Positions 16,499 to 25,543 of a DNA stretch of 64,000 nucleotides are shown piece after piece. The DNA lies in contig JBNKCL010000065.1 in the NCBI GenBank assembly GCA_050287725.1, positions 17,748 to 81,747 of the forward strand, written 5' to 3'. The stretch is from CBFDBF01 sp050287725 (GTDB lineage: Bacteria > Pseudomonadota > Gammaproteobacteria > Chromatiales > Chromatiaceae). The notes below the pieces were generated by a model. The model worked only from the letters and a program-made list of their open reading frames with translations, was not told where the DNA came from and did not search any database. Numbering within the stretch: the stretch's first letter is position 1; each line of letters begins with the position of its first letter. A program made the translations under genes and the position numbers.

Positions 16499-16828
16499 TT
16501 AGCTCCCAGCCGGCTCGGCGTGGATGTGAACCGTGAGCCAGATGCAGCGGGGTTCGTCCGAGGTGTCGAGCACCCGGTGCAAGGTCCGGGCCGGGATCAA
16601 GAGCGAATCCCCCGCATGCAGCCGCCAGCGCCGATCTCCCATTTCCAGGTCGGCCCACCCCTGCAGCAGGGCGATCCATTCGTCCTGCTCCTGATTCATG
16701 GTTTCGGTTGCGGTATGGGGCGGGCTCACGATGCGTTCCACCCGGACGTTGCTGCTGGTCAACAACTCCCGGAACTCCTCGTCCGCGGTCACTTCCGGAA
16801 GCTGGGAAAAAAGATTAAAGATCGGCAT
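16499..16828 (-). CDS. Small cupin protein inside the TRAP operon
   Basis: A 109-residue single-domain cupin. Motif 1 is around EWIALLQGWADLEMGD and motif 2 is GDSLLIPARTLHRV. The first motif lacks the usual HxH pair, and the remaining His (THLHRV region) may not be enough for a standard metal site, so metal binding and catalysis are uncertain. The gene sits 13 nt below dctP and 3 nt above dctQ, so it is cotranscribed with the transporter. It may process or sense the transported sugar-acid-like ligand, but no function can be assigned from sequence. Confidence 0.8.
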   Translation of the reverse strand: MPIFNLFSQLPEVTADEEFRELLTSSNVRVERIVSPPHTATETMNQEQDEWIALLQGWADLEMGDRRWRLHAGDSLLIPARTLHRVLDTSDEPRCIWLTVHIHAEPAGS

Positions 16829-16841
16829 GCCGAATTCCGTT

Positions 16842-17840
16842 TCACTGGTGTTGGTTGCTGCGGAAGGTGGCCAAGAGGGAACGAATCCGATTCAGCAGTT
16901 CCCGGGAGAAGAGGCCCTGTTCCCCCATTTGGTCTACTGCGCTCCGCATCATCTCCCGCCAATGGGCAAGATCCTGGGCGTTGGGCACAATGAACTGGAT
17001 TCCCTGCTGCTGCAGGGCGGTGCGCGCCCCCTCGTTGTCGCTGCGGTTCTGTTCGTTGATTTTCTGGAACGCCCGGGTCAGAGCGGTGCGTACCGCCTGC
17101 TGGTCCGATGCGGAGAGCCGGTCGAACGCGCTTTTCTGGATCACCAGGGTGCCGTAGAGATAGAGCAGCGGGGCGTCCACCAGGTATTTGACCCGGCTGT
17201 GCCACTGCAGGGCGATGGCGCCCACCGGCGAGGTGCCTACGGTGTCGATCAGGCCGGTTTGGAGACCGGTCAGTACGTCGGTGAGTGGCAGCGGGATAGG
17301 CGATACCCCCAACGCCTGGAACGCACGGCGACTGATTTCATCCCCCTCCGGTACCCACACCTTCTGCGCCTTCAGATCATCCACCTGATGCAACGGGTTC
17401 TGAGACATCAGATAGGCGAACCCCCCCTCGCTGAGACCGAAGCTGATGAAGCCCCGCTTCTCCATTTCCTGCAGGAACAGCGGATCGATCTGTTCGCGCA
17501 CATAATCCACCTCTTTCAGGGAGCGGAACAGAAACGGCAGACTGTAGACCTGGCTGTCGGGGTAGATGGAGGCCAGCCCGCCCCCGGTGAGGGTGCAGCC
17601 CTGGAGTTGGCCGACCCGGATCTTGCGCAGCATGCTGCTGTCGTTGCCCATCACCCCGCCCGGATAGAAGCGGATCTGTACCCGTCCGGCGGTGTTTTTC
17701 TCCACCTCGGCCGCCCCCTCCCGCATCGCCTGCATCCAACTGGTCCCGTCCGGCGCCAGGGTGGCGATCTTCAGGGTGGTGGCGAGGAGCGGGGCGGGCG
17801 CGAACAGAAGCAACAGTGCGGCAATCAGGAGTCTGGGCAT
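16842..17840 (-). CDS. dctP: TRAP transporter solute-binding protein (DctP type)
   Basis: About 332 residues with a signal peptide from the ATG at 17840. The mature protein begins TTLKIATLAPDGTSW, the hallmark of a DctP subgroup linked to TatT-containing TRAP systems. The conserved carboxylate-binding Arg is expected in the region VQIRFYPGGVMGND. The C-terminal helices (LTRAFQKINEQNRSDNEGA) fit the long DctP family. A second ATG five codons upstream (17855) is possible. The ligand is unknown. Neighbours are a TatT-type lipoprotein upstream and the cupin downstream. Confidence 0.93.
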   Translation of the reverse strand: MPRLLIAALLLLFAPAPLLATTLKIATLAPDGTSWMQAMREGAAEVEKNTAGRVQIRFYPGGVMGNDSSMLRKIRVGQLQGCTLTGGGLASIYPDSQVYSLPFLFRSLKEVDYVREQIDPLFLQEMEKRGFISFGLSEGGFAYLMSQNPLHQVDDLKAQKVWVPEGDEISRRAFQALGVSPIPLPLTDVLTGLQTGLIDTVGTSPVGAIALQWHSRVKYLVDAPLLYLYGTLVIQKSAFDRLSASDQQAVRTALTRAFQKINEQNRSDNEGARTALQQQGIQFIVPNAQDLAHWREMMRSAVDQMGEQGLFSRELLNRIRSLLATFRSNQHQ

Positions 17841-17870
17841 GGATCGGTCTCTCATCGATGGCTTGAACGG

Positions 17871-18725
17871 TTAGGGAAAATAGTTTTCCGCCAGCAGCTT
17901 CCGGGCCTGTTCCTGGGCCAGAACGTTGCTGAGGGTGAGGTCAGGTTCCGTCGGATCGGCGGCCAGCACCTCATTCAGCAGGCGGTCGTGCAGTGCCCGG
18001 TCGAATACCAGCCGGGCGTAACGGTGGGCGAACTCCACCTTGGCCATCAGATCGCGGCCATTCGAGTATTCGATGGCGTGCTCGAAATAGGCCCGCCCGC
18101 GCTCGGGGTTTCCCCCGAGGGCCGGCGGCAGTTGGGTATGCATCACGCCCAGGTAGAGTTGGGCGCGTCCCCGGGCATAGGTCGGGTCCAGAGCGATCAC
18201 CCGCTCCAGTATCGCTTCCACCTTGGGCAGGTCCGCCAGAGCGCTCCAGTCCCCGCTGCGGGCGGCGATCCAGCCGGCCCAGCAGATGCCGTAGGTATAG
18301 AGGGCGTCGATATCCTCGCTTTGTATCTCGGCGACGAACTGCTGGAACTGCTCGAACGGCTGACTTTCAGTTTTGCAGGCCTGCTTCCGGGAACCGCACA
18401 TGGCGCGGCGGGCGTAGCTCCTGGCCTTTTCGCTCAGGCGCCGGGCGCGTGCTTCATCCTCCACCAATCCCCCGGCATAGGCGCTGTAGAGCTTGGCTCC
18501 GGTGATCAACAGGGAGCGATCCCGGGGTTGTCCCTCGATCAGGCCGTCGATCAGCAACAGGTAGGCGGTGGCGCCGGTGCGGACGGTGTCGGGATCGTCC
18601 TGGTTCAGCATGGCATGACTGAGATCGTTGCCCAGCCGCTGGGTAGCCAGCACCGCACAACCGCTCGCCAGGGCGGTTGCCAGGAGCAGAATCAGGGCGG
18701 TCAGCAGCGGTTTGAATCGTTGCAA
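17871..18725 (-). CDS. TatT-type TRAP-associated lipoprotein
   Basis: A 284-residue lipoprotein. The TTG at 18725 is preceded by GAGGGG at good spacing and begins a signal ending in LASGC. The mature part is helical with repeats such as VEAILERVIALDPTYARGRAQLYLG and RAYFEHAIEYSNGRDL that match the TRAP transporter TatT component family, in which trimers of TPR-like subunits bind the DctP protein in the periplasm (as in Treponema Tp0956/TatT). The frame is open further upstream to 18893 but that part overlaps the divergent symporter gene. First gene of the TRAP operon. Confidence 0.88.
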   Translation of the reverse strand: MQRFKPLLTALILLLATALASGCAVLATQRLGNDLSHAMLNQDDPDTVRTGATAYLLLIDGLIEGQPRDRSLLITGAKLYSAYAGGLVEDEARARRLSEKARSYARRAMCGSRKQACKTESQPFEQFQQFVAEIQSEDIDALYTYGICWAGWIAARSGDWSALADLPKVEAILERVIALDPTYARGRAQLYLGVMHTQLPPALGGNPERGRAYFEHAIEYSNGRDLMAKVEFAHRYARLVFDRALHDRLLNEVLAADPTEPDLTLSNVLAQEQARKLLAENYFP

Positions 18726-18883
18726 TGGATATCCCCTCGGCCGCGTCGGTTTGTCCCCCGGCGATGCCGCAGGGAAAAGGGCATTTGAGTAATTATATGC
18801 GCTTCGCGGGCAGTGGGGGGTTTCAGAATTGAATTGCGGTATAGTTGACCGCAGAACAATAAATTCGATAGAGGGGGGAATCG

Positions 18884-20230
18884 ATGGAAACATTGAGCAA
18901 TCTCGTACATGCGCTGAACGACCTGGTCTGGGGCGTGCCGATGCTGATCCTGATCCTCGGGACCGGCCTGTTTCTGACCGCCGGTCTGGGCGCGATGCCG
19001 CTACGCCGGATCGGCTACGGTTTCCGGATGCTGTGGCGGGGCCGGCACGCCGAGGGGGAGGGGGATATCACCCCGTTCAACGCCCTGATGACCTCGCTCT
19101 CCGCCACCATCGGCACCGGTAATATCGCAGGGGTCGCTACCGCCATCTTTATGGGCGGTCCCGGCGCGCTGTTCTGGATGTGGTGCACCGCCCTGGTGGG
19201 GATGGCCACCAAGTATGCGGAGGCGGTGCTGGCGGTGAAGTACCGGGAGGTAGACGAAGAGGGTAACCATATCGGCGGCCCCATGTTTTATATCCGCAAC
19301 GGCCTGGGCCGGAACTGGGCCTGGCTCGGGACCCTGTTCGCCATCTTCGGGGCGTTGGCCGGATTCGGTATCGGCAACACGGTGCAGGCCAACTCGGTGG
19401 CGGACGCCTTGGGCTCCAATTTCGGACTGCCTCCGCTGGCGGTCGGGATCGGTATGGCGGTGCTGGTGGGACTGGTGCTGATCGGCGGCATCCGCTGGAT
19501 CGCCGAGGTGGCCGGCAAACTGGTGCCCTTCATGGCGATCGCCTACGTGGGCGGCGGGCTGGTGGTTCTGGGGCTGCATGTCAGCGAAATCCCGGCGGCC
19601 ATCGGGCTGATCGTGCAACAGGCCTTTACCCCCACGGCCGCCGCCGGCGGCTTCGCCGGGGCGGGAGTACTGCTTGCGATTCAGTGGGGGGTGGCGCGCG
19701 GCATCTTCTCCAACGAGGCAGGGCTGGGGAGCGCGCCCATCGCGCATGCGGCGGCCGAGACCGATAACCCGGTGCGCCAGGGGACGGTGGCGATGCTGGG
19801 CACCTTTATCGACACCATCATCGTCTGCAGCATCACCGGTCTGGTGATCGTGGTCACCGGAGCGTGGACCAGCGGCGAGACCGGCGCCTCGCTCTCGCGG
19901 CTCGCCTTTGAGACCGCATTGCCTGATGCCGGCGGCCATGTGGTGACTTTCGGGTTGGCCCTGTTCGCCTTCACCACCCTGCTGGGGTGGAGCTTCTACG
20001 GCGAGAAATGTGTGGAGTATCTGTTCGGGGTGCGCGCCATCCTGCCGTTCCGGCTGCTTTGGGTGATTGCGATCCCGGTCGGTGCGACCAGTAGCCTGAA
20101 GTTTACCTGGCTGGTGGCGGATACCCTGAACGCCCTGATGGCGCTGCCCAATCTGGTGGCGTTACTGTTGTTGAGTCCGGTGGTGTTCCGGTTGACCCGG
20201 GATTATTTCGCGAACAGCCATCCCGACTAG
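18884..20230 (+). CDS. Sodium:alanine/glycine symporter (AGCS family)
   Basis: A 448-residue inner membrane protein of the AGCS family, which takes up alanine or glycine with Na+ or H+. Signatures are TPFNALMTSLSATIGTGNIAG at the N-terminus, GGPMFYIRNGLG, and WGVARGIFSNEAGLGSAPI. About eleven TM helices are visible. Full length for the family. It is transcribed divergently from the TRAP operon; a GGGGGG-rich ribosome site precedes the ATG. Confidence 0.94.
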   Translation: METLSNLVHALNDLVWGVPMLILILGTGLFLTAGLGAMPLRRIGYGFRMLWRGRHAEGEGDITPFNALMTSLSATIGTGNIAGVATAIFMGGPGALFWMWCTALVGMATKYAEAVLAVKYREVDEEGNHIGGPMFYIRNGLGRNWAWLGTLFAIFGALAGFGIGNTVQANSVADALGSNFGLPPLAVGIGMAVLVGLVLIGGIRWIAEVAGKLVPFMAIAYVGGGLVVLGLHVSEIPAAIGLIVQQAFTPTAAAGGFAGAGVLLAIQWGVARGIFSNEAGLGSAPIAHAAAETDNPVRQGTVAMLGTFIDTIIVCSITGLVIVVTGAWTSGETGASLSRLAFETALPDAGGHVVTFGLALFAFTTLLGWSFYGEKCVEYLFGVRAILPFRLLWVIAIPVGATSSLKFTWLVADTLNALMALPNLVALLLLSPVVFRLTRDYFANSHPD

Positions 20231-20247
20231 GCCGGACCGGCCGCGTC

Positions 20248-20592
20248 TCAGCGGCGTTGCTCCCGTTTCTCGGCGCAGGCGAGGCAATACTCGGAGTTGG
20301 GCATCACCGCCAGCCGTTCCGGCGGGATCGGCTCGCCACAGGCGGCACAGATGCCGTACTCGTCCGCATCCATCCGCGCCAGAGTGCGGTTGATCTGACG
20401 CAGTTCCTGGCGGCTGACCTCGCCGAGGGCGTCCAGCACCTCCTCGTTTTGCCGTTCCACCGCCTGTTCCGAGAAATCGGGGGGCAGCGGGTCGTCGGTA
20501 TGACGCACGTTGTCCGTGACCATGTGAATCCGCCGCAACAGTTGTTCTCTGCGCTCGATCAGTGCCTGGCGTATCTCTGCATAGTCGTTCAT
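20248..20592 (-). CDS. DksA/TraR-type C4 zinc-finger protein
   Basis: A 114-residue protein with an N-terminal coiled coil (IRQALIERREQLLRRIHMV) and a C-terminal C4 zinc finger, CAACGEPIPPERLAV then CLAC, spaced as in TraR and short DksA relatives. DksA proteins reach the RNA polymerase secondary channel and tune transcription with ppGpp. The tip acidic pair of DksA (DxxDxA) is represented here by ARMDADEYGIC, so activity in the channel is uncertain. Convergent with the symporter gene, 17 nt away. Confidence 0.88.
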   Translation of the reverse strand: MNDYAEIRQALIERREQLLRRIHMVTDNVRHTDDPLPPDFSEQAVERQNEEVLDALGEVSRQELRQINRTLARMDADEYGICAACGEPIPPERLAVMPNSEYCLACAEKREQRR

Positions 20593-20624
20593 GCGTTGAC
20601 TCCGGGTAATGCTCGGCAGAAAAA

Positions 20625-20954
20625 CTAACGGTCGCTCTTTTTGCCGGGCGGAGGATAGGTGGTGGGAAAGGGGGTGATGTTGGCGTTGATGTCCAGGTCC
20701 AGGATTTTGCTTGGCCCGCGCTTCTCCACCTCATCGATGCGAATGACCGCGTGAATGGGGACCAGGGTACGGCTGACCCCGTTGAACTCGGTTTTCAGCT
20801 TCTCCTCGCCGGGGTCGACTACCAGCGCGCTGTTTTCGCCGAAGATCAGCCCCTGAATCTCAATGAAGCCATACAGATCTCCCTGCCGTATGTTCTCCGC
20901 ATACAGCTCGTAGATCTTTCCGTGATTCACAAAAGAGATTCTAAAGATACGCAC
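20625..20954 (-). CDS. DUF1820 family protein
   Basis: About 109 residues beginning RIFRISFVNHGKIYELYAEN and containing YGFIEIQGLIFGE, VVDPGEEKLKTEF and VPIHAVIRIDEVEKRG. These are the hallmarks of DUF1820, a small cytoplasmic protein family of unknown function in gamma- and betaproteobacteria. The start is uncertain. A GTG at 20954 gives the family's normal length; a TTG at 20990 is nearly touching a perfect AGGAGG (2-nt spacing), which is too close. Any longer frame would overlap hisI on the other strand and is not supported. Confidence 0.8.
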   Translation of the reverse strand: MRIFRISFVNHGKIYELYAENIRQGDLYGFIEIQGLIFGENSALVVDPGEEKLKTEFNGVSRTLVPIHAVIRIDEVEKRGPSKILDLDINANITPFPTTYPPPGKKSDR

Positions 20955-21081
20955 AGGAGTGACGCTGAATCCGGTAGCGGCCCAAAACAAGCCCTCCTGG
21001 AAGTATATCAGGAGATCCGGAGTCTGCGCCGGAACAGGCGGGATGATATGATGACCGTAATCTTCGGGAGGTCGATCGACG

Positions 21082-21510
21082 ATGTGGAAACAAACTGAAA
21101 AATTTCGCCGGGGCGAGTCGCTGGCGTGGGCGGAGGCGGTAGAGCAGCTCCCGTTCAATGCCGATGGGTTGTTGCCGGCCATCGCCCAACAGCACGATAC
21201 CGGCGAGGTGCTGATGATGGCCTGGATGAATCGGGAGGCGTTGGAGGAGACCCTCGCCACCGGCCGGGTTTGCTACTGGTCCCGGTCGCGCGGGAAGCTC
21301 TGGCGCAAGGGCGAATCTTCGGGGCAGGTGCAGCAGTTGCAGGAGCTGCGTCTGGATTGTGACGGCGACACCATTCTGTTGCTGGTGGACCAGACCGGCC
21401 CCGCCTGTCACACCGGACGTCGGAGCTGTTTCTATAATGCGGTACGGGGCGATCGGCTGGAGGTGATCAGTGAGCCGCTCATCGATCCGCGCGAGTTGTA
21501 CGGGAAATGA
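21082..21510 (+). CDS. hisI: Phosphoribosyl-AMP cyclohydrolase
   Basis: HisI opens the purine ring of phosphoribosyl-AMP in the third step of histidine synthesis. The 142-residue protein shows the family motifs VLMMAWMNREAL, YWSRSRGKLWRKGESSG, the metal-binding LRLDCDGDTILLLV and CHTGRRSCFY. It is a stand-alone HisI, with HisE encoded separately at 44823, and lies about 20 kb from the rest of the his genes. It overlaps or abuts gloB, so the pair is probably cotranscribed. Confidence 0.96.
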   Translation: MWKQTEKFRRGESLAWAEAVEQLPFNADGLLPAIAQQHDTGEVLMMAWMNREALEETLATGRVCYWSRSRGKLWRKGESSGQVQQLQELRLDCDGDTILLLVDQTGPACHTGRRSCFYNAVRGDRLEVISEPLIDPRELYGK

Positions 21511-21515
21511 TAGGT

Positions 21516-22292
21516 ATGGAAATCGTTCCGATTCAGGCGTTTGACGACAACTATATCTGGTTATTGCGCCGGGCCGGAAATAACACGGTTGCGGTGGTGG
21601 ATCCCGGCGATGAGGTTCCGGTGTTGGAGCTTCTGGAACGCGAGAAGTTACAGTTGGGCGCGGTGTTGCTGACTCACAAACACGGCGACCATATCGGCGG
21701 CGTGCCGGAACTGGCGGCGGCGTTCCCGGGGTTGCAGGTGTTTGGCCCCGGCCGTGAACGAATCGCGGCCGTGACGCAGCCGGTGGGCGACGGCGATCGC
21801 ATCTTCCTCCCGGAGCTTGGGATGGAGCTTACGGTGTTGGAGCTGCCGGGGCATACCGAGGGGAGTGTCGCCTATCTGGGAGAAGGCGCCTTGTTCTGCG
21901 GCGATACCCTGTTCGCCGCAGGTTGCGGTCGGGTATTCAGCGGCACCCATGAGCAGCTCTACCGTTCGTTGCGGCGAATTGCGGCGCTTCCGACCGATAC
22001 CCGCATCTATTGCGGCCACGAATATACATTGGACAACATCGGTTTTGCCAAATGGGTGGAACCGGATAATCCGGCATTGCTGGTGCGGGAGCGGGAGGTA
22101 CAGCGACAGCGTGCATTGGGAAAACCCAGCGTACCTTCTATGCTACAGGAGGAGCTGGAGACCAACCCTTTTCTCCGCAGTGAGGAAACGGCGGTGATTC
22201 AAGCGGCGGAGCGATTCGCCGGCCGCGCCCTCAACAGTGGCGCTGAGGTGTTTGCGGCGATCCGGAACTGGAAAGACCGGGAGTACGACTGA
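21516..22292 (+). CDS. gloB: Hydroxyacylglutathione hydrolase (glyoxalase II)
   Basis: A 258-residue metallo-beta-lactamase fold enzyme that hydrolyses S-lactoylglutathione. The start MEIVPIQAFDDNYIW and the metal site LLTHKHGDHIGG are diagnostic, with CGDTLFAAGCGR and YCGHEYT further on, and the glutathione-binding C-terminal helices are present. An ATG at 21507 overlapping the hisI stop is possible (it adds three residues). The stop overlaps the start of the next gene by one base. Confidence 0.95.
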   Translation: MEIVPIQAFDDNYIWLLRRAGNNTVAVVDPGDEVPVLELLEREKLQLGAVLLTHKHGDHIGGVPELAAAFPGLQVFGPGRERIAAVTQPVGDGDRIFLPELGMELTVLELPGHTEGSVAYLGEGALFCGDTLFAAGCGRVFSGTHEQLYRSLRRIAALPTDTRIYCGHEYTLDNIGFAKWVEPDNPALLVREREVQRQRALGKPSVPSMLQEELETNPFLRSEETAVIQAAERFAGRALNSGAEVFAAIRNWKDREYD

Positions 22293-23629
22293 TGAGCAAC
22301 GAAATCCTGATCAAAAATGCCCGCATGGTGAATGACGGCAGGATCCTGGAGGGAGACCTGCGGGTACGCAACGGGCGCATTGATCAGATCGCCCCCGGGA
22401 TCGCCGCCGGCGAACATACCCGGGTGTTGGATGCCGAAGGCCGGATATTGATGCCGGGGATGATCGACGATCAGGTTCACTTCCGCGAGCCGGGTGTCAC
22501 CCACAAAGGGGATATCGCCAGTGAATCGCGGGCGGCGGTGGCCGGCGGTATCACCAGCTTCATGGATATGCCCAATACCCATCCACAGACCGTCTCGTTG
22601 GATGCGTTGGAGGCGAAGTACGAACTCGCCGCCGGGCGTGCCCATGCCAATTTCTCATTTTACCTGGGGGCCACGAACGACAACATCGGGGTGATCCGGT
22701 CACTGGAGAAGAATCAGACCTGCGGAATTAAGGTGTTTATGGGTGCCTCTACCGGCAACATGCTGGTAGACAAAGAGGAGACCCTGGAGGAGATATTTCG
22801 CGATGCCCCGGGGCTGGTGGCCACCCATTGCGAGGATACCCCCACCATCCAACGGAATGAAGAGAAATACCGGCAGCAGTTCGGCGAGGATGTGCCGATG
22901 GAGTTGCACCCGATTATTCGCAGCGCCGAGGCTTGCTATCTTTCCACCTCGACGGCGGTGGAACTGGCGCGGCGTCACGATACCCGGCTGCATGTACTGC
23001 ATCTTTCCACTGCCCGGGAACTGGAGTTGTTCAGCCCCGGTCCGCTGGACGGGAAGCGGATTACCGCCGAAGTGTGTGTTCACCATCTGCACTTCGATGA
23101 ATCCGACTATGAGTTCAAAGGGACCCTGATCAAGTGCAATCCGGCGATCAAAGGCCGGGCCGACCGGGACGCCCTGCGCCAGGCCCTGGTGGACGGCCGG
23201 ATCGACGTTATCGGCACCGACCATGCGCCCCATACGTTGGACGAGAAACTCAACAGCTATTTCAAGGCGCCCGCCGGGTTGCCGCTGGTGCAGCATGCGC
23301 TGCCGATGCTGCTGGAACTGTATCAGGACCACAAGCTTTCTTTGGAGACCCTGGTGGAACGCGCGTGTCATGCTCCGGCGCGTCTGTTTCAGATCGCGGA
23401 ACGGGGTTACCTGCGGGAGGGTTACTGGGCCGATCTGGTACTGGTGGATCTGGAGAGTCCGTTCCGGGTGGAGCGCGGCGAGGTGCGCTACAAATGCGGC
23501 TGGTCACCGCTGGAGGGTACACGCCTCCGTTCGGCCGTGGTCGCCACCTTGGTCAACGGTCACCTTGCCTATTATCAGGGCAGGGTCGACGAGCAACCGA
23601 TGGGTCAGCGTCTCCAGTTCCAACGTTGA
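22292..23629 (+). CDS. Dihydroorotase
   Basis: A 445-residue amidohydrolase that closes carbamoyl-aspartate to dihydroorotate in pyrimidine synthesis. It has the GMIDDQVHFREPG metal motif, the carboxylated-lysine region (CGIKVFMGAST), HCEDTPT, HVLHLST, and the catalytic Asp in GTDHAPHT. Sequence features put it in the long, DHOase class I/allantoinase-like group rather than the short E. coli PyrC type. The first position of the HxH metal motif is conserved as HFR. It overlaps gloB by one base. Confidence 0.9.
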   Translation: MSNEILIKNARMVNDGRILEGDLRVRNGRIDQIAPGIAAGEHTRVLDAEGRILMPGMIDDQVHFREPGVTHKGDIASESRAAVAGGITSFMDMPNTHPQTVSLDALEAKYELAAGRAHANFSFYLGATNDNIGVIRSLEKNQTCGIKVFMGASTGNMLVDKEETLEEIFRDAPGLVATHCEDTPTIQRNEEKYRQQFGEDVPMELHPIIRSAEACYLSTSTAVELARRHDTRLHVLHLSTARELELFSPGPLDGKRITAEVCVHHLHFDESDYEFKGTLIKCNPAIKGRADRDALRQALVDGRIDVIGTDHAPHTLDEKLNSYFKAPAGLPLVQHALPMLLELYQDHKLSLETLVERACHAPARLFQIAERGYLREGYWADLVLVDLESPFRVERGEVRYKCGWSPLEGTRLRSAVVATLVNGHLAYYQGRVDEQPMGQRLQFQR

Positions 23630-23678
23630 AATGAGGCGGGGTAGGTTTTCCCCGCCACAGCTGCTTTGCGGCTAGAAT

Positions 23679-23879
23679 CTAGAAGGCCGCTCCGCTGTTG
23701 ATGCCCAGGCGTTTCAGAATCAGCGCCAGGGGACAAAACCCGGTAAAAGCGGCCTGCAGCAGATTGGCACCCACGAAGGCGGTAAACCAGAACCAGTTGG
23801 GGTGGTGATAGGTGCCCAGCAGCAGGGTTACCAGGATAACGCCGCCGGCGAAGGCCATTACGAAGCGATCGATATTCAT
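23679..23879 (-). CDS. DUF2892 (YgaP membrane domain-like) small membrane protein
   Basis: A 66-residue protein with two TM helices (FVMAFAGGVILVTLLLG and FWFTAFVGANLLQAAFTGFC) and the tail CPLALILKRLGI, which matches DUF2892, the membrane part of the YgaP rhodanese. Here there is no rhodanese domain. These small proteins are common in sulfur-metabolising and other bacteria; the function is unknown. Confidence 0.85.
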   Translation of the reverse strand: MNIDRFVMAFAGGVILVTLLLGTYHHPNWFWFTAFVGANLLQAAFTGFCPLALILKRLGINSGAAF

Positions 23880-23974
23880 GGTTTGATACCTCCAGTTATG
23901 GTTTGAAATTTTGCGGGGCCCTTCATAACCGAACGACTACACTAGTGTCATTGCGATTTCTCCAGGGAAAGACC

Positions 23975-25543
23975 GTGAATCATCCCGAAGCGATTCATCA
24001 TCCGCTGATCCGGGCGCTAACCAACCCCGAGGTATGGCCCCATCCGGCAGAGCCGGTGGAGGTGGTGGAAACCCACATCTCCTATGTACTGCTGGCGGGG
24101 GAGTTTGCCTACAAGATTAAGAAAGAGCTGAATCTCGGGTTTCTCGATTTCTCCACCCTGGAGTTGCGCAAACACTTTTGCGAGGAGGAGCTTCGCATCA
24201 ATCGCCGTTTGGCCCCGGCGATCTATCTGGAGGTGGTTTCCATCACCGGCAGCGTCGAGTCCCCCCGGATCGGCGGTTCCGACACGGTCATCGAATATGC
24301 GGTAAAGATGCGGCGTTTCCCCGCGGGCGGGCTGCTCTCGCGCCGTCCCGAAAGCCTCACCTCGGACTTGGTGGAGTCCATCGCCCGCCGGGTGGCGCGC
24401 TTTCACCGGACGGCGGCGGTATGCGGTGAGGATCAGTCCTACGGCTCACCGGAGTGTGTATTGCAGCCGATGGCGGAAAATTTCGCCCAGATTCGCCGGT
24501 TGGAGCACACCCCGGAGGTGCTGGCGCAACTGGAACGGCTCGAAACCTGGACCCCTCAGTGCCATGCCGAGTTGATTGAGTCGCTGGTTGCCAGAAAGCG
24601 GGACGGTTTTATCCGGGAGTGCCACGGGGATCTGCATCTGGGCAATATCACCCTGATGGACGGTGAGCCGGTGATTTTCGACGCCATCGAGTTCAATCCC
24701 GGGTTGCGCTGGATCGATACCATCAACGAGATCGCCTTTCTGGTGATGGATCTCGAGGAGAAGGGGCGGCCGGAGTTGGCGCAGCGGGCGTTGAACGTCT
24801 ATCTGGAGGAGAGCGGTGATTTCGAGGGTCTGGAATTGCTGCGTTTCTATCTGGTGTATCGCGCAATGGTGCGGGCCAAGGTGGCGGCGATCCGGTTGGA
24901 ACAGGAAGCGGAGGAAGGGGAGGAGCAGGCCGGGTTGCGGCGGGAGTTCCACACCTATCTGGAGCTTGCCGAGCGTTATACCCGGCCGCCGCGTGCGGCT
25001 CTGATGATTACCCACGGTCCTTCCGGGGCCGGCAAAAGCGTCGCCGCCCGCTTCATCGCTACCCATCTGCCTGCGATCCAGATTCGTTCCGACGTGGAAC
25101 GCAAGCGCCTGGCGGGGATGCCGGCATGGACGCGCACCGCCAGTGGCGTGGCGGAAGGGATCTACTCCGAAGAGTTCAGCCAGCGTACCTATCAGAGGCT
25201 ATACGAACTTGCCGGGCGGATCCTGGCCGCGGGATTCAGCGTAGTGGCGGATGCCGCTTTCCTGAAAGAGGAACGGCGCGAACCGTTCCGGCGGTTGGCC
25301 CGTGACCGGGGGGTGCCGTTTTTGATTCTGGATCTGCGCGCCCCGGTGTCGTTACTGCGGGAACGGCTGCGCCTACGGAAAGCGGCCGGCGGGGACCCGT
25401 CTGAAGCCGACGAAGCGGTGTTGGAACGGCAGCTTGCCTCCGCTGAGCCGCTTACCCTCAAAGAGGGGTTGGCCGCATTTCCGGTACCGTCGGATGCGGC
25501 GCCTCCCATTACGGTTCTGCGGCAGTATCTCTTCCGAAAGTAA
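23975..25543 (+). CDS. APH-like kinase fused to AAA/zeta-type ATPase
   Basis: A 522-residue two-domain protein. The N-terminal 330 residues resemble the aminoglycoside phosphotransferase family, with the catalytic loop ECHGDLHLGNITLMDG and the Mg-binding FDAIEFNP. The C-terminal part is a P-loop kinase-like domain with Walker A HGPSGAGKSVAAR and the lid region LRERLRLRKAAGGDPSEADE. Proteins of this architecture are widespread and of unknown substrate. The GTG at 23975 with GGGAAAG upstream is chosen over a TTG at 23903. Confidence 0.85.
   Translation: MNHPEAIHHPLIRALTNPEVWPHPAEPVEVVETHISYVLLAGEFAYKIKKELNLGFLDFSTLELRKHFCEEELRINRRLAPAIYLEVVSITGSVESPRIGGSDTVIEYAVKMRRFPAGGLLSRRPESLTSDLVESIARRVARFHRTAAVCGEDQSYGSPECVLQPMAENFAQIRRLEHTPEVLAQLERLETWTPQCHAELIESLVARKRDGFIRECHGDLHLGNITLMDGEPVIFDAIEFNPGLRWIDTINEIAFLVMDLEEKGRPELAQRALNVYLEESGDFEGLELLRFYLVYRAMVRAKVAAIRLEQEAEEGEEQAGLRREFHTYLELAERYTRPPRAALMITHGPSGAGKSVAARFIATHLPAIQIRSDVERKRLAGMPAWTRTASGVAEGIYSEEFSQRTYQRLYELAGRILAAGFSVVADAAFLKEERREPFRRLARDRGVPFLILDLRAPVSLLRERLRLRKAAGGDPSEADEAVLERQLASAEPLTLKEGLAAFPVPSDAAPPITVLRQYLFRK

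Noticed and set aside
14736..18788. Very long open frames on the plus strand opposite the TRAP genes (588 and 696 codons)
   Set aside because: They are antisense to clear dctM, dctQ, cupin, dctP and tatT genes, have Gln/His/Arg-rich composition from GC-rich codon bias and resemble no protein.
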